The notes under the pieces: generated by a model
The model's database searches: none
Told to the model about the DNA's origin: nothing
The model's input: the letters and a program-made list of their open reading frames with translations, nothing else
Translations under genes and position numbers: made by a program
From: a virus
IMG/VR virus record: IMGVR_UViG_3300028776_000029
Location: 1-39,254 of that record
DNA: 39,254 nucleotides
Direction: 5' to 3' (one strand)
Part shown: in pieces, positions 14,926 through 19,916 of the stretch
Layout: each line of letters begins with the position of its first letter
Position numbering within the stretch: the first letter of the stretch is position 1

Positions 14926-15097
14926 ACATTGTATGAGCGAAAATAGTTACTGCAACGCTATGAATGAAGTAAGGCTTCTAATAAGGAAGATGTCAAAAAC
15001 AGCTTTATTTGGCCAATGGACAATGTTAGCTGATCTGGATAGAGAGATAGTTAATTTGATGGAAAATAAAGAGGCCAGCGATGCAAAAGATAATTGA
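14909..15097 (+). CDS. 62-residue hypothetical helical protein
   Basis: ATG 14909 (MTHHHEHCMSENSYC) has GAGGA six bases upstream; ATG 14933 is an alternative. The N-terminus is His/Cys-rich. The rest is helical (MNEVRLLIRKMSKTALFGQW; LADLDREIVNLMENK). It overlaps the previous gene by 17 bases and the next by the same amount. Function is unknown. Confidence 0.55.
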   Translation: MTHHHEHCMSENSYCNAMNEVRLLIRKMSKTALFGQWTMLADLDREIVNLMENKEASDAKDN

Positions 15098-15257
15098 TTA
15101 TACAATAATAAATGGCGATGACAAATTAGCAGTAATTAGTGATACAAAGTTTTTTATTAATCAAGGTTGGCAACCTTTTGGAAGCTTAACTTTGCAGATA
15201 GGGGAAAAAATAATATTGTATTGTCAACCAATGGTGATGTATGCAGAAGATAATTAA
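15081..15257 (+). CDS. DUF1737-like small protein, copy 1
   Basis: The 58-residue protein starts MQKIIDYTIINGDD, with INQGWQPFGSL and ends YCQPMVMYAEDN. DUF1737 proteins have this plan: a beta strand, a helix ending 'xxGWqplGg' and a C-terminal 'yyQAMvk'. Copy 2 follows immediately and starts inside its last codons. Role unknown. Confidence 0.6.
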   Translation: MQKIIDYTIINGDDKLAVISDTKFFINQGWQPFGSLTLQIGEKIILYCQPMVMYAEDN

Positions 15258-15432
15258 GTATGCCATTGCCGGTTCAAATGAAAGTTGTAAAAATTTAGAA
15301 GATAAAGTTAACGCCTTAATAGACGATGGTTGGCAACCTTTAGGCGGCTTTCAATATTGGTCATGCGAAAATGGAAGGGTAAGAGCTTATTTTCAAGCCA
15401 TGGTCAAATACAGTGAGGAAATAGGCGAATGA
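15241..15432 (+). CDS. DUF1737-like small protein, copy 2
   Basis: The 63-residue protein MQKIIKYAIAGSNESCKNLE... contains NALIDDGWQPLGGFQYW and RAYFQAMVKYSEE, a clearer DUF1737 match than copy 1. Its first bases (ATGCAGAAGATAATTAAGTA) closely match the first bases of copy 1, yet lie in another frame over the last codons of copy 1. That is what an unequal tandem duplication leaves. Confidence 0.7.
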   Translation: MQKIIKYAIAGSNESCKNLEDKVNALIDDGWQPLGGFQYWSCENGRVRAYFQAMVKYSEEIGE

Positions 15433-15587
15433 AGCTATTTAATGTTTTTATGTTGGTCTTAATGATAGTGCATATTGCATTAGACCGTTATACAACTACT
15501 CACTATAACGATTATTTAGAGATATTGAATTTTGTTATTATTGTAATTTTACTTTTGTGTTTAATAGCGGGATTGATATTGACATGA
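15429..15587 (+). CDS. 52-residue membrane protein
   Basis: Two transmembrane segments are seen: residues 3-18 (LFNVFMLVLMIVHIAL) and about 33-51 (LNFVIIVILLLCLIAGLIL), joined by a polar loop with His and Tyr. It is ATGA-coupled to both neighbours. Function is unknown; a holin- or pinholin-like role cannot be excluded. Confidence 0.55.
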   Translation: MKLFNVFMLVLMIVHIALDRYTTTHYNDYLEILNFVIIVILLLCLIAGLILT

Positions 15588-15907
15588 CCAAGACAGTTGA
15601 AGAATTAATTAAAATTAAAGATGAAGCCTATGGCGAAAGAAATAAGTGCATTGCTGCTTTAGCCAATTTTATAAGAGACATAGCTTATCCTAACTTTCGC
15701 GTTTTTGTAGCTGAACATGTGGGTGATGATTGGGAAGATGACTGGCGCACAGTTCTTGTTATTGAGAAAGGTGAACTTCAAATGACGTGGCACTTTCATG
15801 ATTCTGAAAAAAATCTTTTATCAAGACTTCCAACGGATAAGTTATACAAATGGGATGGACATGACACAAAAGAAAAATACAACAGATTAATAAGGTGCTT
15901 TATATGA
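15584..15907 (+). CDS. 107-residue conserved phage protein with WHFHDSE and WDGHDTxEKY blocks
   Basis: The start MTKTVEELIKIKDEAYGERN resembles the helical family N-terminus, but the remainder differs. It contains DDWRTVLVIEKGELQMTWHF, then HDSEKNLLSRLP, then KWDGHDTKEKYNRLI. These blocks recur in hypothetical proteins of many phages; the function is not known to me. It appears to be a helix fused to a small alpha/beta domain. ATGA overlaps connect it on both sides. Confidence 0.65.
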   Translation: MTKTVEELIKIKDEAYGERNKCIAALANFIRDIAYPNFRVFVAEHVGDDWEDDWRTVLVIEKGELQMTWHFHDSEKNLLSRLPTDKLYKWDGHDTKEKYNRLIRCFI

Positions 15908-16080
15908 TGAAAACAGTTGAAGAAATCCTAGAGATAATTGCCGAGCGCAAAGAAACTCTCTTAGAGAATATGAAAGAAACGCAAAAACTTTGCGGCACAA
16001 ACAATCAAGGTTACTCTTATGATCTAGGTGCTTATGACGAATTGAATTACTTACTGGATGATATCAATGAAAACAGTTGA
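15904..16080 (+). CDS. Tandem helical family member 3 (MMKTVEEILEI...LLDDIN)
   Basis: The 58-residue helical protein has the conserved MKTVEEI start (ATG 15904 or 15907) and a C-terminal YDELNYLLDDINENS block. The 20 bases at its second ATG (ATGAAAACAGTTGAAGAAAT) are identical to those opening the next family member at 16067, which indicates recent duplication. The middle is unrelated to the other members. Confidence 0.65.
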   Translation: MMKTVEEILEIIAERKETLLENMKETQKLCGTNNQGYSYDLGAYDELNYLLDDINENS

Positions 16081-16246
16081 AGAAATCAAGCAATTCATTA
16101 TGAAAGAACAGAATCTAGCAATGAGAATTATTGCTGATTATGTTAAACGCAAATTAAAAGAGGAAAAATATTATCAACAAGGTTGCCATGATCAATGCAG
16201 CGCAATATTAAACTTCATCGAGGAAGCCCCGAATGAGAAGCAATGA
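16067..16246 (+). CDS. Tandem helical family member 4 (MKTVEEIKQFI...ILNFIEEA)
   Basis: ATG 16067 lies within the last codons of member 3 (14-base overlap). The 59 residues are a helical, Lys/Glu-rich middle bounded by MKTVEEIKQF and CSAILNFIEEAP. The codons for IEEA contain GAGGA, 12 bases before the next ATG. Confidence 0.65.
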   Translation: MKTVEEIKQFIMKEQNLAMRIIADYVKRKLKEEKYYQQGCHDQCSAILNFIEEAPNEKQ

Positions 16247-16454
16247 AGAAATAAAAGAATTTTGCTTAACGCAATTAGCGTTTTACAAAAATTCTGAAAG
16301 AAATACAGATATTGATTTAGAGAGCACGGTCAGATATATGGTTAGAGCTAAGTGCATGGAAATGATGATTGATTTTATTAACTCAAAGGATTTATCGAAT
16401 GAAAACCGCCGAGCAGATAAAAGACTTTGCAATAGGACAATCAATTCTTTGTAG
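16233..16454 (+). CDS. Tandem helical family member 5 (MRSNEEIKEFC...MIDFINSKD)
   Basis: The 73-residue frame begins MRSNEEIKEFCLTQ and reaches MEMMIDFINSKDLSNE, the usual family end. It then reads 16 further residues (NRRADKRLCNRTINSL) that lie out of frame over the start of member 6. This 56-base overlap suggests the original stop was lost and the tail is secondary. Confidence 0.6.
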   Translation: MRSNEEIKEFCLTQLAFYKNSERNTDIDLESTVRYMVRAKCMEMMIDFINSKDLSNENRRADKRLCNRTINSL

Positions 16455-16569
16455 AGCTAGAAAAAAGAAATATGATGATAGTTATAGATTTTATGATGCT
16501 AAACAAGAAGCGTTTGAAGAAATTTTAGAATTCATCGACTCCGAGGATACGTTAAATGAAAACGGTTGA
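16399..16569 (+). CDS. Tandem helical family member 6 (MKTAEQIKDFA...ILEFIDSED)
   Basis: ATG 16399, 8 bases after AAGGA, gives a 56-residue protein that is the clearest prototype: MKTAEQIKDF at the start, a Lys/Arg/Tyr-rich middle, and FEEILEFIDSEDTLNE at the end. The DSED codons (GACTCCGAGGAT) give the next gene its Shine-Dalgarno sequence. Confidence 0.65.
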   Translation: MKTAEQIKDFAIGQSILCRARKKKYDDSYRFYDAKQEAFEEILEFIDSEDTLNENG

Positions 16570-16744
16570 ACAAATAAAAGAATTCAAAGCTACTGAAAAA
16601 CTTTATGAAGCTTTAGATTCTAGAATTGCGAGAGAATTGCCTGTAAAAGTTAAAGAAATATGGGAGATTGCTAAAGTAGAGCAACTTAAAAGAATTGCTG
16701 AGTCCTTAGAAAATTTAGTGAAATATTTCGAGGATAAGCCATGA
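16556..16744 (+). CDS. Tandem helical family member 7 (MKTVEQIKEFK...LVKYFEDKP)
   Basis: ATG 16556 overlaps the end of member 6 by 14 bases. The 62-residue protein keeps MKTVEQIKEF and ends LENLVKYFEDKP, again with GAGGA in the final codons placed before the next ATG. The middle is a long helix (LPVKVKEIWEIAKVEQLKRI). Confidence 0.65.
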   Translation: MKTVEQIKEFKATEKLYEALDSRIARELPVKVKEIWEIAKVEQLKRIAESLENLVKYFEDKP

Positions 16745-17004
16745 CCCATTACCGCACCTCACACGATCAAGAAATAGAATTAGGCTTGAGAGGGGCATTA
16801 GAATTTGCCGAACGGTCTATTGAAACTTTTGAGATGGAGAAGATTATCATAAAAATAAGAGAAGCTTTGATGTGGTTGGAGGAGGAAAAGAAAAAAGGTG
16901 CTAGCCGTTATTTAGATGCTCCCGATAGAAAAGAAGTTTCTCACCGACAACCTTCACCTAAAAAGATTTTACCACCCCCTAAATTTTTACCGAGGATAAA
17001 ATAA
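16741..17004 (+). CDS. 87-residue hypothetical protein
   Basis: The N-terminal MTHYRTSHDQEIELGLRGAL block and a following amphipathic region (FAERSIETFEMEKIIIKIRE, ALMWLEEEKK) are helical. The last 30 residues are Pro/Lys-rich and likely disordered (PSPKKILPPPKFLP). It is ATGA-coupled to family member 7 and its stop overlaps the next start. The opening block resembles other phage hypothetical proteins. Confidence 0.6.
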   Translation: MTHYRTSHDQEIELGLRGALEFAERSIETFEMEKIIIKIREALMWLEEEKKKGASRYLDAPDRKEVSHRQPSPKKILPPPKFLPRIK

Positions 17005-17105
17005 TGGAAGAGGATGACTACACGCAAGACCACGAAGAAACATCCTATTACGAGGATGCTCTTGAGGAATTAACGTATGAAGATGAAATAGGGTTTATCA
17101 GATGA
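17004..17105 (+). CDS. 33-residue highly acidic peptide
   Basis: The frame MEEDDYTQDHEETSYYEDAL... has about 13 Asp/Glu in 33 residues and one terminal Arg. Such composition recalls DNA-mimic inhibitors, but the peptide is very short and no family is known. Start and stop overlap the neighbours. Confidence 0.5.
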   Translation: MEEDDYTQDHEETSYYEDALEELTYEDEIGFIR

Positions 17106-17311
17106 ATTATTTTGCTCGGGATGAAAAGAAGGGTTATACCAAAAAGCAAAAAGAGGTGATACAAGAGATATTGCACCACATACAAAAGCGACTGGATATT
17201 TATAAAAAAAGTCAGTCCAATGATCAAAAAAGCATTGCATTAATTATGCTCTCCAGAGAAATTGAGGCGAAGTACAAGTTAGAATATAAACCACCTTATG
17301 AGGATGATTGA
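17102..17311 (+). CDS. 69-residue basic helical protein
   Basis: The sequence MNYFARDEKKGYTKKQKEVI... is Lys/Gln-rich with a long helix (VIQEILHHIQKRLDIYKKSQ) and a second helix (IALIMLSREIEAKYKLEY). It ends PPYEDD, whose codons carry GAGGA for the following gene. It directly follows the acidic peptide, so a complex of the two is conceivable but unproven. Confidence 0.55.
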   Translation: MNYFARDEKKGYTKKQKEVIQEILHHIQKRLDIYKKSQSNDQKSIALIMLSREIEAKYKLEYKPPYEDD

Positions 17312-17314
17312 ACG

Positions 17315-17464
17315 ATGAAAAGGATTACAAAAGAAATGATTGAAGATTTTTTTGGTTGGATGTTTAAGAGCGCATTGCTCTTGCTATTGCTCATGGGGAT
17401 AGCTACGCTGATTGTCTATATTGATTATTTATTGGTACTAACAGAAAACTACAGGCTCACATGA
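17315..17464 (+). CDS. 49-residue single-pass membrane protein
   Basis: A polar helical N-terminus (MKRITKEMIEDFFGWMFK) leads into a strong transmembrane segment (SALLLLLLMGIATLIVYIDY), followed by a short tail. The gene precedes the holin and spanin candidates and may belong to the lysis set. Confidence 0.55.
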   Translation: MKRITKEMIEDFFGWMFKSALLLLLLMGIATLIVYIDYLLVLTENYRLT

Positions 17465-17769
17465 ATAGCTCGATTACCCCCCTGTCATTATTCAATCGCC
17501 TCGTTAATGGCGTAGTGAAGTTAATTCATGATATTTTGACAGGGAAAGATAATAGTACTTATGATTCAGGGCGCGTGTGGATGGCTCTGAGTTTTATTTA
17601 TTATGATCACTTGTCGGAAGTAGCCGCCAATCTTGGGCATCCTTGGTCGCCTACAGATTATGCTACGGGAATAAGTGTTATAGCGGTAGCATTTAGCATG
17701 AACATGCGGATAAAAGACACCTCGCAGCCATTGGCAAGATTTGACAATAATGAAAAGGGCGAACAATGA
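17461..17769 (+). CDS. Holin-like membrane protein (candidate)
   Basis: The 102-residue protein contains the block GKDNSTYDSGRVWMALSFIY, then DYATGISVIAVAFSMNMRIK. The pattern 'tGkdn.t.D.gRv..al' followed by a Gly-rich hydrophobic stretch is seen in phage proteins annotated as holin-like. Hydrophobicity is moderate and only one or two membrane segments are likely. It lies directly upstream of the spanin genes, which supports a lysis role. Confidence 0.5.
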   Translation: MNSSITPLSLFNRLVNGVVKLIHDILTGKDNSTYDSGRVWMALSFIYYDHLSEVAANLGHPWSPTDYATGISVIAVAFSMNMRIKDTSQPLARFDNNEKGEQ

Positions 17770-18086
17770 ATTTAACAGGAATTTTAGGATTAACTGCTGG
17801 GGGAATTTTCATTGTTGCTTTGCTGGTATTTGCTGGGCAAAAACATGAAATAACAATATTGACTACTGAAGTAGAACAAAATGCAGCGCAGATAATTTCG
17901 CTCAAGGCGCAATCCACTTTAGCAATAGCACAAGCAGCTACCGCCCAAAAGAAAGCCGACAGTCAGGAGGTTTTACTGTCTAATCATATTCAGACCATTG
18001 AAAAACAGACGGTTTCGCCAGAGTGCCAAAAGGCAATGGACTGGATGGTATTAGAGGCGCAAAGCAAAAAGGCAAAACATAAATGA
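17766..18086 (+). CDS. i-spanin, Rz-like
   Basis: The 106 residues start with a single N-terminal transmembrane anchor (LTGILGLTAGGIFIVALLVF), followed by a periplasmic coiled coil (EITILTTEVEQNAAQIISLK). The C-terminal end contains ECQKAMDWMVLEAQ. This is the Rz plan: inner-membrane anchor and coiled coil that bridges to the outer-membrane partner. ATGA overlaps link it to the holin candidate and to the lipoprotein gene behind it. Confidence 0.75.
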   Translation: MNLTGILGLTAGGIFIVALLVFAGQKHEITILTTEVEQNAAQIISLKAQSTLAIAQAATAQKKADSQEVLLSNHIQTIEKQTVSPECQKAMDWMVLEAQSKKAKHK

Positions 18087-18328
18087 AAATCATTTTCATA
18101 GGGGTTGTACTATTACTATGCTCATGCACTCCGAAAGCTGTGCCGTTAGCTTATGATTGTCCCGTAGTAACATTACCTCCTCTGCCAGCATTGCAAACCA
18201 GAGCGTTAACAACCAAAACACCTGATGACGTTCGAGCAAAAGCATACGTAATCGACCTTAAAGAATGCCGTGGTTGGGTAAATATTGTTAAAAAGCAAGT
18301 TGCAGCCACTAACCAAAAATCATCCTAA
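18083..18328 (+). CDS. o-spanin lipoprotein, Rz1-like
   Basis: The signal peptide IIFIGVVLLLCSC ends in a lipobox (L-C-S-C), with the lipidated cysteine followed by TPKAVPL. The mature part is Pro-rich at first (VVTLPPLPAL) and ends with a helix (CRGWVNIVKKQVAA). At 81 residues it has Rz1-type size. Spanin pairs fuse inner and outer membranes at the end of lysis, so the host must be Gram-negative. It is a separate gene following Rz, not nested inside it. Confidence 0.75.
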   Translation: MKIIFIGVVLLLCSCTPKAVPLAYDCPVVTLPPLPALQTRALTTKTPDDVRAKAYVIDLKECRGWVNIVKKQVAATNQKSS

Positions 18329-18354
18329 ACCACCATATTAGTAGTAAATGGTAA

Positions 18355-18488
18355 GCCGACATGTGGGATTCGAACCCACTACCCTTTCAGCAGACATTGC
18401 ATTTGTCATAGCTAGCATCGTGCAATAGCCAAGGGAGGGAGTGTCTGCACACGAACCCTGCACCAACTCCAATGGTGCTTGTGTCAGC
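18355..18488 (-). ncRNA. tRNA-like cloverleaf with oversized central arm (predicted)
   Basis: On the minus strand, GCTGACA (18488-18482) pairs with TGTCGGC (18361-18355) as a 7-bp acceptor-like stem with one G-U pair. Inside are a D-arm-like hairpin GCACCA-TTGGAGT-TGGTGC (18478-18460), a long central arm closed by GCAGACA/TGTCTGC (18448-18442 with 18396-18390) containing ATTGCA/TGCAAT, and a canonical T arm GTGGG-TTCGAAT-CCCAC (18379-18363). One base separates T arm and acceptor strand. ACCA lies at 18352-18349, two bases beyond the stem. The total is about 134 bases, far above a tRNA. No normal anticodon loop is evident. Confidence 0.45.
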
Positions 18489-18495
18489 ATTAAAC

Positions 18496-18569
18496 TGGTA
18501 GCGGAAACCGGAATTGCACCGATAACTTGAGCTTATGAGACTCACGAGATACTTTTTCTCTATTCCGCA
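18496..18569 (-). tRNA. tRNA-like gene with CAT anticodon, atypical
   Basis: The 74-base minus-strand sequence folds fully: acceptor TGCGGAA/TTCCGCT with a T-T mismatch at 1:72, D stem GAGA/TCTC, anticodon stem TGAGT/GCTCA with loop CTCATAA (CAT, with T33), variable AGTT, T stem ATCGG/CCGGT, discriminator A and encoded CCA. It is unusual in having a T loop of TGCAATT (G at position 55) and a D loop AAAAGTA lacking the GG pair. An unpaired 1:72 position is a formylation determinant of initiator tRNA, but the initiator GC triplets in the anticodon stem are absent. It could be tRNA-Met, tRNA-Ile2 or a decayed copy. Confidence 0.55.
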
Positions 18570-18576
18570 ATAAACT

Positions 18577-18636
18577 GGTGGTAAGTGGCTAGTCGCTTCG
18601 TACCGTGTTTTCGTTCAGCCAATGCAATGTCACCAC
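18577..18636 (-). ncRNA. Third tRNA-like or hairpin element, non-canonical
   Basis: GTGGTGA (18636-18630) pairs with TTACCAC (18584-18578) as a 7-bp end stem, and TGGCT pairs with AGCCA within it. D and T arms are not recognisable. It ends CCACCA (18581-18576), followed by GTTTATTG, nearly the same linker (GTTTAATG) that follows the CCA of the CAT tRNA. It may be a degenerate tRNA or part of a larger structured RNA. Confidence 0.3.
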
Positions 18637-18659
18637 AAACCATAAAACAATATCCGCAT

Positions 18660-18872
18660 TCAAGACGCAGCAGGAGAGCTAGGAGGCGTTGGCGGAGGCG
18701 CGGGAGGGGTTGACGTACCCGCTTGCGATTTAGAAGCCGTCACGGGGCTAGAATTGGCTTTGGTGGTCGTTTCGCTCTTATCTTCGAAATGCTGTTCCAG
18801 CCAACCTAGGAATTTCTCCGCATAACCTTTCGCTTTTGCTGCAACATCTTTTGCTGCGGTTTCAAAACTCAT
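18660..18872 (-). CDS. 70-residue protein with amphipathic helix and Pro-rich tail
   Basis: Residues 3-31 form an amphipathic helix (AAKDVAAKAKGYAEKFLGWL), and the last 30 residues are Ser/Thr/Ala/Pro-rich, ending in a polyproline-like run. There is no transmembrane segment, so it is not a classical holin. It lies 16 bases downstream of the endolysin gene and is the last protein gene before the tRNA-like block. Function is unknown. Confidence 0.6.
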   Translation of the reverse strand: MSFETAAKDVAAKAKGYAEKFLGWLEQHFEDKSETTTKANSSPVTASKSQAGTSTPPAPPPTPPSSPAAS

Positions 18873-18888
18873 TTTCTGAACTCCCTGA

Positions 18889-19314
18889 TTACAAAATACC
18901 CGTTTCTAAGATATACGCCAATTTGTTGTAGCGGGATGGTAACTGTTTGTCAGCTAGACTGTCCAGTAGCTGCTTGGAAGCTTCCTCAAAATTTCCAGCT
19001 TCCAGCGCGCGCAGCATGTCCTTGAATTGCATTAAACCACCAATACCCTCATTGTACGTGATGTTAATTAATACAGATTGTCTAGCGTCATTCAATTGCG
19101 TGTACCATGGCGCATTCAAAGAAAGCTCACGCTCCACGGACGCAACATCATCCTGAAACATCATAGTGGCTTCGGCTTGGCTAATCCCATCTCGGGTAAG
19201 GTTGCGTCCATAGCCAATGCTAAGATTGCCTGTGGTGTCCGTGTAGGGTTTTAACCGCAATCCCTCTTGCAGCTTGATAAGATTATCCATCTTGTTTTCG
19301 TCAATGGGGGTCAT
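18889..19314 (-). CDS. Endolysin, GH24 (T4-type) lysozyme
   Basis: The 141-residue protein has the muramidase signature LQEGLRLKPYTDTTGN, then LSIGYGRNL. The catalytic pair is E17 and D26, with S32 in the position of T26 of T4 lysozyme. The C-terminal lobe contains ARQSVLINITYNEGIGGLM, resembling 'a..sv.fN..yNlG' of the family. No signal peptide is present, so holin-dependent release is expected. It overlaps the replication gene upstream (TAATG) and lies on the strand opposite the spanins. Confidence 0.9.
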   Translation of the reverse strand: MTPIDENKMDNLIKLQEGLRLKPYTDTTGNLSIGYGRNLTRDGISQAEATMMFQDDVASVERELSLNAPWYTQLNDARQSVLINITYNEGIGGLMQFKDMLRALEAGNFEEASKQLLDSLADKQLPSRYNKLAYILETGIL

Positions 19315-19916
19315 TATTTTTTCTTCCTGTAGAGTAAGGCTTTTTCTTCCATTTTTTTGGTTAATTCTCTTAGGTCATCGGGCATTTGAGTTTTTATGCC
19401 CTCAAAATTTTTCTTTTCTTCGGTATAGGTGGGTTCATCATGCTCAATTGATTTTTCTTTTCCATGATTACGATAAAAATTTGCTATTTCTTCAATGTAG
19501 ACTTCATGGAAGTCTTTGCGTAAATCTTTTTCATTTGAGGTTTTAAACTTCCAATCGCCAATTTTATCGAAACATTGTTGGGTTAGAGATAACTCAAAAT
19601 CTCTTTTCAATGCGGCTTTGTAACATTCTTCTTCGGTAGGTATTCCAGAATGTTTATTACATAATTTTACAAATTTAATTAAATTGGGAGGAAATTCTTC
19701 CCCCAAATTAACTAAATCTTCCATAGCCTTTGCTAAAACATCCGCAGAATAGTTTTTTATATGAAAAGCCCATGTATCTTTCATTACTTCCCATGATGCA
19801 CTGTCCGGGTGCATAGAAGTCCATGAATAACCGTACATGCCAGCAAGCCTTACAAATAAAAAATCAATAAGAGCCTTTGTGGAATGGGTCGAGTGAAGGG
19901 TTACATTCTGGGTCAT
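19314..19916 (-). CDS. Replication protein P-like (helicase-loader candidate)
   Basis: The 200-residue protein has the layout of lambda P-like replication proteins: an N-terminal helical domain with FVRLAGMYGYSWTS, WEVMKDTWAFHIKNYSADVL and EEFPPNLIKFVKLCNKHSG. This corresponds to the 'w...l.g.s.e.i..al......ppt..eF...C' pattern. The C-terminal half is charged and helical. ATG 19916 has AAGGAA at good spacing and lies within the last 53 bases of the O-like gene, as O and P are adjacent in lambdoid phages. It likely recruits host DnaB. Confidence 0.65.
   Translation of the reverse strand: MTQNVTLHSTHSTKALIDFLFVRLAGMYGYSWTSMHPDSASWEVMKDTWAFHIKNYSADVLAKAMEDLVNLGEEFPPNLIKFVKLCNKHSGIPTEEECYKAALKRDFELSLTQQCFDKIGDWKFKTSNEKDLRKDFHEVYIEEIANFYRNHGKEKSIEHDEPTYTEEKKNFEGIKTQMPDDLRELTKKMEEKALLYRKKK

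Noticed and set aside
17315-17464. Assigning the 49-residue membrane protein as the holin
   Set aside because: It has one transmembrane segment and no recognised family; several other small membrane proteins in the window are equally possible, so it was left as unknown.
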